Shown: positions 56,750 to 64,000 of the stretch, one piece after another
Numbering within the stretch: the first letter of the stretch is position 1
Layout: every line of letters begins with the position of its first letter
Source of the DNA: Glacieibacterium frigidum
GTDB taxonomy: Bacteria > Pseudomonadota > Alphaproteobacteria > Sphingomonadales > Sphingomonadaceae
NCBI RefSeq assembly: GCF_007097155.1
Contig: NZ_VJWA01000001.1
Location: forward strand, 248,001-312,000
Length of the DNA stretch: 64,000 nt
Reading direction: 5' to 3'
The notes under the pieces: model-generated
Seen by the model: the letters and a program-made list of their open reading frames with translations, nothing else
Databases searched by the model: none
What the model was told of the DNA's origin: nothing
Translations under genes and position numbers: made by a program

Positions 56750-57688
56750 ATGATGCTGCCGTCGCCCTTCGCCGTCACCGCGCCGCCCCTCGCGGCGGAG
56801 AAATTCCGCGATCCGGCGACGACGGCGAAGGGCGAGCCGCGTGCTTCGGTGGCGCTGCGGGGCCTCGACACCTTGTGGTTCAACACCGGAACCCTGTGCA
56901 ACCTGTCGTGCGCGACCTGCTACATCGAGAGTTCGCCGACCAACGACGCGCTCGCCTATCTGACGCTCGCCGAGATGACCGCCTATCTCGACGAAATCGC
57001 GCGCGAGGGCCTGCCGACGCGCGAGATCGGCTTTACCGGCGGCGAGCCCTTCATGAATCGCGAGGCGCCCGCGATGATCGCGCTGGCACTCGACCGCGGC
57101 TTCGAGGTTCTCGTGCTGACCAACGCGATGCGCCCGATGCGGCGCTTTGAGGCCGCGTTGCTGGCGCTGCCGCGCGAGCGCCTGACGATGCGCGTCAGCC
57201 TCGATCACTACACGAAGTTGGTGCACGAGGCCGAGCGCGGCGTCGGGACTTGGGACATCGCCATCGATGGCCTGCGCTGGCTGAGCGCCAACGGCTTTCG
57301 CATCGCCATCGCAGGGCGGCATCTGGGCACCGAAAGCGACGCCGACGCCCGCGGCGGTTACGCCGCGTTGTTCGCCGGGCTGGGCCTGCCCGAGCCGGAC
57401 CTCGTGCTTTTCCCGGAGATGGACGCGGCCGCCGACGTGCCGGAGATCAGCACCGCCTGCTGGGGCATCCTCGGCGTGTCGCTCGACAGCATCATGTGCG
57501 CGTCGAGCCGCATGGTCGTGCGCCGCAAGGGCGCCGCTGCGCCCGCCGTGCTGGCGTGCACCCTGCTCGCCTACGACCCGCAATTCGAGCTTAGTGCGAC
57601 GCTGGCCGAGGCGGCGCGCCCGGTGCCGCTCAACCACCCGCACTGCGCGCGCTTCTGCGTGCTGGGCGGGGCGAGCTGTTCAGGCTGA
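56750..57688 (+). CDS. Radical SAM protein with C-terminal Cys cluster
   Basis: 312 residues. The [4Fe-4S] motif C50-x3-C54-x2-C57 (CNLSCATC) and GFTGGEPF for SAM binding are clear. The C-terminus adds C299, C303 and C310 (CARFCVLGGASC), a Cys-rich tail that could hold a second cluster or metal. It is not the arsenosugar enzyme ArsS by its motifs. The start is uncertain (ATG 56750 or 56753, no strong ribosome site). Ends nine bases into the convergent mtnP gene. Reaction unknown. Confidence 0.88.
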   Translation: MMLPSPFAVTAPPLAAEKFRDPATTAKGEPRASVALRGLDTLWFNTGTLCNLSCATCYIESSPTNDALAYLTLAEMTAYLDEIAREGLPTREIGFTGGEPFMNREAPAMIALALDRGFEVLVLTNAMRPMRRFEAALLALPRERLTMRVSLDHYTKLVHEAERGVGTWDIAIDGLRWLSANGFRIAIAGRHLGTESDADARGGYAALFAGLGLPEPDLVLFPEMDAAADVPEISTACWGILGVSLDSIMCASSRMVVRRKGAAAPAVLACTLLAYDPQFELSATLAEAARPVPLNHPHCARFCVLGGASCSG

Positions 57689-58540
57689 CAGCACCCGTCC
57701 CGCGACCGCGTCGAGCTTCGCGATGAGCGCCGGGTCGCGTGCTTCGGGCGCGGTGATCAGCGCCCAGTCGAGGCACGTGTCGATCGGCGAAGCTACCCGC
57801 TCCGGCGGCAGCGCGTGTGCCAGCCGGATGACCAGCTCCCGCGCCCGCGCCGCGTTGGCGTGCATGACCCCGAGGATTGCCGACACCTCGACCGGCGCCT
57901 CGCCGACGCGCCAGCAGTCGTAGTCGGTGACCATGCCGACCAGCGCGTAAGGCAGTTCGGCCTCACGCGCGAGCTTGGCCTCGGGCATCCCCGTCATGCC
58001 GATCACCGCGCAGCCCCAGGACCGGTACAGCTCGCTTTCGGCGCGCGTCGAGAACTGCGGGCCCTCCATCGCGAGGTAGGTCCCGCCGCGGTGCGTGCCC
58101 GGCCCGGCGGCGTCGGCAGCCAGCGCCGACAGGCGCGGGCAGACGGGGTCGGCCATCGACACGTGCGCGACGAGGCCGGTGCCGAAGAAGCTCTTGGCGC
58201 GTGCGAAGGTGCGGTCGACGAACTGGTCGACGACGACGAAATCCCCGGGCGCATAGCCCTCCTGCAGCGAGCCGACGGCCGAGATCGCCAGCACGTCGGT
58301 GCAGCCGGCGCGCTTCAGCACGTCGATATTGGCGCGGTTGTTGAGGTCGCTCGGCGACAGGCGATGCCCCCGCCCGTGGCGGGGGAGGAAGACGAAGCGG
58401 TGCCCGGCGATGGTGCCGCTCAACAGCTCGTCCGACGGCTCGCCCCACGGGCTTTCGACCCGCGTCCAGGTCGCGCCCTCCAGCGCGTCGACCGCGTAGA
58501 GGCCGGAGCCGCCGATGATGCCGATCGTCCAGTCACTCAT
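57680..58540 (-). CDS. mtnP: S-methyl-5'-thioadenosine phosphorylase
   Basis: 286 residues. GIIGGSGLYAVDALEG at the start, FLPRHGRGHRLSPSDLNNRAN and AMEGPQFSTRAESELYR identify the MTAP subgroup. It splits 5'-methylthioadenosine to adenine and a ribose-1-phosphate; related enzymes also accept 5'-deoxyadenosine, the usual by-product of radical SAM enzymes. Lying tail-to-tail with the radical SAM gene, it may clear or process such nucleosides. Confidence 0.93.
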   Translation of the reverse strand: MSDWTIGIIGGSGLYAVDALEGATWTRVESPWGEPSDELLSGTIAGHRFVFLPRHGRGHRLSPSDLNNRANIDVLKRAGCTDVLAISAVGSLQEGYAPGDFVVVDQFVDRTFARAKSFFGTGLVAHVSMADPVCPRLSALAADAAGPGTHRGGTYLAMEGPQFSTRAESELYRSWGCAVIGMTGMPEAKLAREAELPYALVGMVTDYDCWRVGEAPVEVSAILGVMHANAARARELVIRLAHALPPERVASPIDTCLDWALITAPEARDPALIAKLDAVAGRVLSA

Positions 58541-58589
58541 GGCGGGCACTTTGACACGCGCGTGGCGGCGCGCAAGAACGCCTGTCGTG

Positions 58590-60230
58590 ATGGCATCCGC
58601 AACGGTCGACCTAGACGCCCAGCTCGACGCCGCGACGCGCGATGTCGACATGATCCGCGCCGCGCAGGCGCTCAACGACAACCGCCTCGACATTGCCGAG
58701 GCGCTGCTGCGCGCTCGGCTGAAGGCGCGGCCGCACGAGGTCGCGGCGATCCGCATGCTCGCCGAGCTGGCGGGGCGGCTGGGGCGCTATGCCGACGCCG
58801 AGACATTGCTACGCCGCGCGCTGGCGCTCGCCCCCGGCTTCGACGCGGCGCGGCACAATCTGGCGGTCGTGCTGCACCGGCAGAGCAAGGTCGAGGAGGC
58901 GCTCGTCGAGATCGACGCGCTGATGCAGCGCGACCCGCACGCCCCCGGCTACCGCATCCTGCGCGCCGCGATCCTGGTGCGGCTGGGCGAGTACACGCAG
59001 GCGATCGCGACTTACGACGAGGTGCTGGCGGCGCATCCGGCACAGGCGAAGACCTGGATGAGCTACGGCCATGCGCTGAAGACCGTCGGGCGCCAGGCCG
59101 ACAGCATCACCGCCTATCGCACCGCGCTCGCCGAGACCCCGTCGCTGGGCGAGGCGTGGTGGAGCCTCGCCAACCTCAAGACCGTGCGTTTCGACGACGC
59201 CGACATCGCCGCGATGCGCGCCGCACTGGCGGGCGAGCTCGACGACGAGGAGCGCTATCACCTCGATTTCGCTCTCGGCAAGGCGCTCGAGGACCGCGCC
59301 GACTATGCCGCGTCGTTCCGCCATTATGCCGCGGGTAATGCGCTGCGCCGCGCCGGTCTCGACTATGACGCCGCCGACACCACCGCGGCGATGGAGGCGG
59401 CACGGGCACTGTTCACGCGCGAATTTTTCGCGGCGCGCGCCGGGCAGGGCTGCCCCGATCCCGATCCGATCTTCGTCGTCGGTCTGCCGCGCTCGGGCTC
59501 GACGCTGATCGAGCAGATCCTCTCGTCGCATTCGCTGGTCGAGGGCACGATGGAGCTGCCCGATGTCAACGCGCTCGCCCGCCGCCTCGGCGCGCGCGCG
59601 AAGGGCGACCCCGGCGAACGCTATGCCGAGCGTCTGCGTGGGCTGGGCGCCGACGAGCTGGCGGCGCTGGGCCGCGAATATCTCGACCGCACACGGGTGC
59701 AGCGCAAGACGGCGAAGCCGCTGTTCATCGACAAGATGCCCAATAATTTCGCGCACGTCGGGCTGATCCACCTGATGCTGCCCAGAGCGAAGATCATCGA
59801 TGCGCGGCGCCACCCGCTCGGCTGCTGCTTCTCAGGGTTCAAGCAGCATTTCGCGCGGGGCCAGGCGTTCACCTACGACCTTGGCGACATCGGCGCCTAT
59901 TGGCGCGACTATGCCGCGCTGATGGCGCATTTCGACGATGTGCTGCCGGGCCGCGTCCACCGCGTCGATTACGAGACGATGATCGCCGATCCCGACACCG
60001 AGATCGCCGCGCTGCTCGCTTATTGCGGGCTCGACTACGAACCGGCGTGCCGGAATTTCCACGAGACCGACCGCGCCGTGCGCACCGCGAGTTCGGAGCA
60101 GGTGCGCCAGCCGCTCTACGCCTCGGCTGTGGATCATTGGCAACACTATAACCTTTGGTTGGGTCCGTTGAAAGATTCGCTCGGAAAAGCGCTGGACAGC
60201 TACGCGATTGTGTCACAGCCTATCCCCTGA
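58590..60230 (+). CDS. TPR-sulfotransferase family protein
   Basis: 546 residues. The N-terminal ~230 residues carry about five tetratricopeptide repeats (ALLRARLKARPHEVAAIRML and similar). The C-terminal sulfotransferase domain has the PAPS 5'-phosphate loop GLPRSGSTLIEQIL at ~298-311 and a 3'-phosphate region near DARRHPLGCCFSGF. It probably sulfates a peptide or lipid. Directly upstream of a TonB-dependent receptor on the same strand, a pairing seen repeatedly in sphingomonads. Confidence 0.88.
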   Translation: MASATVDLDAQLDAATRDVDMIRAAQALNDNRLDIAEALLRARLKARPHEVAAIRMLAELAGRLGRYADAETLLRRALALAPGFDAARHNLAVVLHRQSKVEEALVEIDALMQRDPHAPGYRILRAAILVRLGEYTQAIATYDEVLAAHPAQAKTWMSYGHALKTVGRQADSITAYRTALAETPSLGEAWWSLANLKTVRFDDADIAAMRAALAGELDDEERYHLDFALGKALEDRADYAASFRHYAAGNALRRAGLDYDAADTTAAMEAARALFTREFFAARAGQGCPDPDPIFVVGLPRSGSTLIEQILSSHSLVEGTMELPDVNALARRLGARAKGDPGERYAERLRGLGADELAALGREYLDRTRVQRKTAKPLFIDKMPNNFAHVGLIHLMLPRAKIIDARRHPLGCCFSGFKQHFARGQAFTYDLGDIGAYWRDYAALMAHFDDVLPGRVHRVDYETMIADPDTEIAALLAYCGLDYEPACRNFHETDRAVRTASSEQVRQPLYASAVDHWQHYNLWLGPLKDSLGKALDSYAIVSQPIP

Positions 60231-60298
60231 GGTGTAGCGTTAGAAAACGCACATCGGCGTCTTGGGTGGGATCGACGCTTTCAATGGGGGTTTTCACA

Positions 60299-62758
60299 AT
60301 GCCGACCAACGTCCGCCGCTCGACCCGTATCGCGCTGTGGCTGACCAGCGCGCTGGCGCTACCCGGCGTGGCGCTGGCGCAGACCGTGCCGCCCACCGAG
60401 GTCGCCGCGGCCGACGTCGACGAAGGGCTCGCCGACATCGTCGTCACGGCACGCAAGACGAACGAGACCCTTCAGGACGTGCCGATGTCGATCCAGGTTC
60501 TGGGCCAGGCGCGGCTCGACCAGCTGCAGGTGCAGGCCTTCGACGATTATGTCCGCTTCTTGCCGTCGGTGACCTATCAGACCGCCGGTCCCGGCAGCGC
60601 GCGCGTCTATTTCCGCGGTGTGTCGTCGGGGGAGAACGCCAACCACTCGTCATCGCAGCCGACCGTCGGTATCTATCTCGACGAGCAGCCGATCACGACG
60701 ATCCAGGGCGCACTCGACATCCACCTTTACGACATCGCGCGCGTCGAGGCGCTCGCCGGGCCGCAGGGCACGCTGTACGGCAGCTCGTCCGAAGCCGGCA
60801 CGATCCGCATCATCACCAACAAGCCAGACCCGTCGAAATTCTCGGGCGCCTTCGACTTCGAGGTCAACAAGGTCACCGACGGCGAGTTCGGCTATGTCGC
60901 CGAGGGCTTCGTCAACGTGCCGCTGAGCGACAAGATCGCGGTCCGCGCCGTCGGCTGGTACGACAAGGACGCCGGCTTCATCGACAATGTGCTGGCGACG
61001 CGACGCTTCCCGGTGTCCGGCATCCTCGCCACCACCGCGCCGTTCGTCGAGGACGACTATAACGACGTCGAGACCTATGGCGGGCGCATCGCGCTGGGCA
61101 TCGAACTCGACGACAGCTGGACGATCACGCCCGCGATCATGGGCCAGAAGCAGCGGTCGGACGGCTTTTTCGGCCAGGAATCGGGCCGTGCCAAGAAGCG
61201 CCAGGTCGCCCAGTTCAATCCCGAGTTCAATACCGACGACTGGTACCAAGCGTCATTGACCATTGAGGGCAAGGTCGGCGACTGGTCGCTGACCTATGCC
61301 GGCGCCTATCTGAAGCGCAACATCGACGGCATCTCCGACTACTCCGACTATTCCTATTTCTACGACGCGCTGAACGGGTCGGGGGCGTACATCTGCGACA
61401 ATGCCGGAAACCTGGTCAGCCCGAACCAGTACATCATCTCGAAGCCGCGCTTCACCAAGCAGAGCCACGAATTCCGCATCGCCTCGCCCGCCGACAAGCG
61501 GCTGCGGCTGATCGCCGGCCTGTTCTACCAGCGCCAGAAGAACGGCATCGAAGAAAATTACATCATCGACAATATCGCCGACATCATCACGGTGAAGGGC
61601 ACCGACAGCAACATCTGGCTGACCAAGCAGGTCCGCGTCGACCGCGACTATGCGGTGTTCGGCGAGCTGGCGTACGACATCACCGACAAGCTGACGCTGA
61701 CCGCTGGGACGCGCGTCTACAAGTACGACAACTCGCTGGTCGGCTTCTTCGGTTATGCCGCCGGATTCAGCAGCCGCACCGGCGAGGCCGCGTGCTTCAA
61801 TACCGACGGGACGACGCGGCGCTCCAATCCGGCGGGTACGCCGGTGCCGAACACCGTCGCCGGGGCGCCCTGTATCAATCTCGACCGGCGCACCAAGGAC
61901 ACCGACTGGCTGCCCAAGGTCAATCTGACCTACAAGATCAACGACGACGCATTGGTCTATGCGACCTTCAGCCGGGGCTTCCGCCCGGGCGGCATCAACC
62001 GGCGCGGAACGGTGGAGCCCTATGCCCCCGACGTGCTCGACAATTACGAGCTGGGCTTCAAGACAAGCTTTGCCGACAACAAGGTCCGGTTCAACGGCGC
62101 GATCTACCAGCTCGACTGGGACGACGTGCAGTTCTCGTCGCTGGGCGAGAACGGGCTGACGATCATCCGCAACGCCGGCAACGCGCGCATCCGCGGCTTC
62201 GAATTCGACCTTAATGTGCAGCCGACGACGGGCCTGACGCTGGGGGTCAGCGGCAGCTACAACAACGCCAAGCTGGTCACCGACTTCTGCGCCTCCGCCA
62301 ATTCGACGCAGGACTGCACGATCCCCGGGCCGGGAGGCGCGGCCAACTCGGTGCTGGCTCCGGCGGGCACGCGGCTGCCCGACACCGCGCGCTTCAAGGG
62401 CAATGCCGTGGCGCGCTATGAGGTCGAGGTCCGCGACGGCATCGACGCGCACATCCAGGGTGCGGTGGTGCGCGAGGGCAAGCGCTTGGGCGACCTGCGT
62501 CCGGCCACGCGCGCGATCGTCGGCGACTTTCCGGGCTATACGACGGTCGATCTGAGCGTCGGCTTCAAGACCGGGCGCTTCTCCGCCGAGCTCTACGGTA
62601 CCAATATCTTCGACGTGAACGGCCAGACGTCGCGCAGCGTGCAGTGCGGGGAAAGCATCTGCGGCGATCCCGACGGCGTCACCGCGTCGGGCGGCATCTT
62701 CTACACCTATGTCATCCGCCCGCGGACGATCGGACTGAAGGTCGGCACCAAGTTCTAG
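60299..62758 (+). CDS. TonB-dependent receptor
   Basis: 819 residues. Signal peptide (ends ALPGVALAQ), TonB box DIVVTARKTNETLQDVPMSI, plug (VYFRGVSSGENANHS..GPQGTLYGSSSEAGTIRIITN) and a barrel ending IGLKVGTKF with terminal Phe. This is the sphingomonad form used for glycan, aromatic or siderophore uptake; the ligand is unknown. The ATG at 60299 follows GGGGG by eight bases. It is followed by its own terminator and may be co-transcribed with the sulfotransferase gene 68 bases upstream. Confidence 0.93.
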   Translation: MPTNVRRSTRIALWLTSALALPGVALAQTVPPTEVAAADVDEGLADIVVTARKTNETLQDVPMSIQVLGQARLDQLQVQAFDDYVRFLPSVTYQTAGPGSARVYFRGVSSGENANHSSSQPTVGIYLDEQPITTIQGALDIHLYDIARVEALAGPQGTLYGSSSEAGTIRIITNKPDPSKFSGAFDFEVNKVTDGEFGYVAEGFVNVPLSDKIAVRAVGWYDKDAGFIDNVLATRRFPVSGILATTAPFVEDDYNDVETYGGRIALGIELDDSWTITPAIMGQKQRSDGFFGQESGRAKKRQVAQFNPEFNTDDWYQASLTIEGKVGDWSLTYAGAYLKRNIDGISDYSDYSYFYDALNGSGAYICDNAGNLVSPNQYIISKPRFTKQSHEFRIASPADKRLRLIAGLFYQRQKNGIEENYIIDNIADIITVKGTDSNIWLTKQVRVDRDYAVFGELAYDITDKLTLTAGTRVYKYDNSLVGFFGYAAGFSSRTGEAACFNTDGTTRRSNPAGTPVPNTVAGAPCINLDRRTKDTDWLPKVNLTYKINDDALVYATFSRGFRPGGINRRGTVEPYAPDVLDNYELGFKTSFADNKVRFNGAIYQLDWDDVQFSSLGENGLTIIRNAGNARIRGFEFDLNVQPTTGLTLGVSGSYNNAKLVTDFCASANSTQDCTIPGPGGAANSVLAPAGTRLPDTARFKGNAVARYEVEVRDGIDAHIQGAVVREGKRLGDLRPATRAIVGDFPGYTTVDLSVGFKTGRFSAELYGTNIFDVNGQTSRSVQCGESICGDPDGVTASGGIFYTYVIRPRTIGLKVGTKF

Positions 62759-62782
62759 GCAGAACAAGCCGGGAACGAAATC

Positions 62783-62816
62783 GGGGCGCGGGGGGTTCTC
62801 CTCCGCGTCCTTTTTT
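62783..62816 (+). terminator. Rho-independent terminator of the TonB receptor
   Basis: An imperfect GC-rich hairpin with a GGTTCT-type loop is followed by six T residues (62811-62816). It lies between the receptor stop and the DUF3072 gene, whose ribosome site begins directly afterwards. Confidence 0.75.
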
Positions 62817-62829
62817 CGTGGAGATCATT

Positions 62830-63048
62830 GTGAGCGACACCGAGAACCCCAAGACCAACCCGACGTCGAATGCCGAGAAGGACCCCGCCGACTGGACGAC
62901 GGGCGACGAGCCGATGACCGGCGCGCAGGCGTCGTACCTGAAGACGCTGAGCGAGGAGGCACACGAGGAGTTCGACCCCGAGCTCAACAAGGCCGACGCG
63001 TCGATCCGCATCGACGAGTTGCAGGAGCAGACCGGGCGCGGCCGCTAG
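62830..63048 (+). CDS. DUF3072 domain protein
   Basis: 72 residues from a GTG with GGAG seven bases upstream. The core MTGAQASYLKTLSEEAHEEF followed by DPELNKADASIRIDELQ matches DUF3072, a small acidic cytoplasmic family of unknown function. The stop overlaps the reverse-strand gene stop as CTAG. Confidence 0.82.
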   Translation: MSDTENPKTNPTSNAEKDPADWTTGDEPMTGAQASYLKTLSEEAHEEFDPELNKADASIRIDELQEQTGRGR

Positions 63049-63974
63049 GGCAGGGGCAGGGGCAGGGGCAGCGCGGCGACGGGGCGGAGCGTCAGCGCCG
63101 CCTCCTCGAGTACCGCCAGCGCGCGCCATCCCGTCTGCAAGCGCCGCGCAGATGCGAGCCAGGCGGTCGTGCCCGGCCCGCGCGGCAAACGCTCGACGGC
63201 CGCGACCGCACTCGCGACATCGCCCGCGGCGAGCGCGGCATCAGCGCGCGCCATCGGATCGTCGGCGCGGGCATTGCTGCGTTCGCGCACCTCGACGACG
63301 CTCGCCAGCCCTGCGGTGAAGCGGCCCCACCAGCCGGCATCGGGGGCGGGCGCAGTGCCGCGCAGGCGGGCGAGCCCGGCGCGCAGCGTCGCAGGCGTGA
63401 CCGGCGCGCTGCCGAGTGCCACCACCGCCTCGACCTGGGGGCCCTGGGTGTCGGCGAACAGCGCGCGCAACGGCGTCGCGAGGCCCGGCGTCCAGCGTCC
63501 CGCCTCGATCGCGCGGCGTGCCGCGAGGACGCTGAGCGCACCCTGCGCCCGGTCGGCATCGACGCGCGCGGCCTGCAGGGTCAGCACCGTCTGGCCCGCG
63601 TTCGCATCGACGCGGCCGGTCAGCGCTGCGACGCTGCCGGTCAATGTGTCGATCCGCGCGGTGCCCGCATCGCTGGTGCGCTCGAGACCCTCCAGCCGTG
63701 CCTCGAGTGCTGCGACGCGCTCGTTGCTCTGCGGGGCCGCGACGGGCGCGACCAATTGCTGCGGGGCGCGCGCCTCGACCGCGCGCAGGCGCGCATCGAG
63801 TGCCGCAACGACGGCAGGATCGACGCCGGTGCTGGTCTCGACGTCGGCGAAGCCCGGGATCTGCGAGCGGATGTTGCGCTCGAACCAGGGGTTGGCGATC
63901 AGCCCGAGCGCGAAGGTGAACAGCGCGGCGGCCAGCACCCACGGTACCACCCCGCGCCGCGGCGGCGGGGTCAT
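63045..63974 (-). CDS. Mitofilin/COG4223-like membrane protein
   Basis: 309 residues. One N-terminal membrane helix (VVPWVLAAALFTFALGLIANPWF) is followed by a helical, coiled-coil-like periplasmic part with EARLEGLERTSDAGTARIDTL and a C-terminal Ala-rich helical region. It is related in pattern to alphaproteobacterial mitofilin homologues that often follow hemD. The C-terminal LPLPLPLP is encoded by a hexanucleotide repeat. The start ATG contains TGA in another frame, so an upstream gene may end here, but it lies beyond the window. Confidence 0.72.
   Translation of the reverse strand: MTPPPRRGVVPWVLAAALFTFALGLIANPWFERNIRSQIPGFADVETSTGVDPAVVAALDARLRAVEARAPQQLVAPVAAPQSNERVAALEARLEGLERTSDAGTARIDTLTGSVAALTGRVDANAGQTVLTLQAARVDADRAQGALSVLAARRAIEAGRWTPGLATPLRALFADTQGPQVEAVVALGSAPVTPATLRAGLARLRGTAPAPDAGWWGRFTAGLASVVEVRERSNARADDPMARADAALAAGDVASAVAAVERLPRGPGTTAWLASARRLQTGWRALAVLEEAALTLRPVAALPLPLPLP
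63050..63072. repeat. GGGGCA hexanucleotide tandem repeat
   Basis: About four copies of the six-base unit GGGGCA (read on the plus strand) lie directly before the stop codon of the mitofilin-like gene and code for Leu-Pro dipeptides. Copy changes would keep frame and only vary the tail length. Confidence 0.75.
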
Positions 63975-64000
63975 CGCGATCGGCTTGCCCGCCAGGCGCG

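Noticed and set aside
53744-58540. Standard arsenosugar biosynthesis operon
   Set aside because: The two transferase families fit, but no ArsM methyltransferase is present and the radical SAM protein lacks the ArsS motif context.
63971-64000. End of a hemD-like gene overlapping the mitofilin-like start
   Set aside because: A TGA overlaps the ATG and gives a nine-codon frame at the window edge, too short to support a gene call.

Overview
This window is high-GC DNA from an alphaproteobacterium, most probably a member of the Sphingomonadales. The grounds are the PEPxxWA-type C-terminal sorting signals on three secreted proteins, several TonB-dependent receptors (one next to a TPR-sulfotransferase), the cinA-lapA-pyrF-trpFBA-accD-folC gene order, and short inverted repeats with GTCATCCCCGCG ends. 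The species is not identifiable from the sequence alone. Coding density is very high. Only one stretch over 300 bases lacks a gene (29184-29559), and no rRNA, tRNA, CRISPR array or insertion sequence was recognised.

Layout. 1-8.8 kb: end of argF, hslO (Hsp33), an outer-membrane barrel, a Baeyer-Villiger-type monooxygenase, a dicarboxylate symporter, a Rieske oxygenase, AmpG and a GNAT N-acyltransferase. 8.8-15.5 kb: one minus-strand operon (cinA-like, lapA-like, pyrF, trpF, trpB, trpA, accD, folC) with mostly overlapping start and stop codons, interrupted only by a repeat element. 15.6-22.6 kb: S9 peptidase, methionine aminopeptidase, radC, three tandem small low-complexity secreted proteins, purB. 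22.6-29.2 kb: a polysaccharide flippase diverging from a split Alg14/Alg13-type glycosyltransferase with a thioesterase, then an operon for an osmolyte-type ABC importer with a permease-binding-protein fusion, a luciferase-like flavoenzyme and a DUF1289 protein.

29.2-35.3 kb: an AT-rich regulatory region, a 1165-residue trimeric autotransporter adhesin with internal repeats and its own terminator, and a lone molybdenum hydroxylase subunit. 35.3-43.4 kb: RidA, D,D-carboxypeptidase, NAD(P)HX dehydratase, histidine phosphatase, a PLP transsulfuration enzyme with a possible structured leader, acyl-CoA dehydrogenase, DUF1203 protein, AMP nucleosidase. 43.4-49.7 kb: three PEP-CTERM proteins, a DUF1223 protein, a cytochrome b561/YedY-type redox pair, and an ECF sigma factor with a membrane anti-sigma partner. 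49.7-64 kb: two TonB-dependent receptors, a compact six-gene cluster (Rieske-SRPBCC, two transferases of the rSAM-associated families, SDR, radical SAM, MTA phosphorylase), a TPR-sulfotransferase with a TonB receptor, and two small or structural genes at the edge.

The best candidate for an undescribed system is the 53.7-58.5 kb cluster. It resembles arsenosugar-type loci but lacks recognisable ArsM and ArsS, and it starts with a Rieske protein whose domain order is reversed. Other points worth checking are the six convergent gene pairs that share a 4-bp CTAR double stop, the two inverted repeats whose inner arms differ between copies but still pair within each copy, and the possible ribosome-site switch before the transsulfuration gene.
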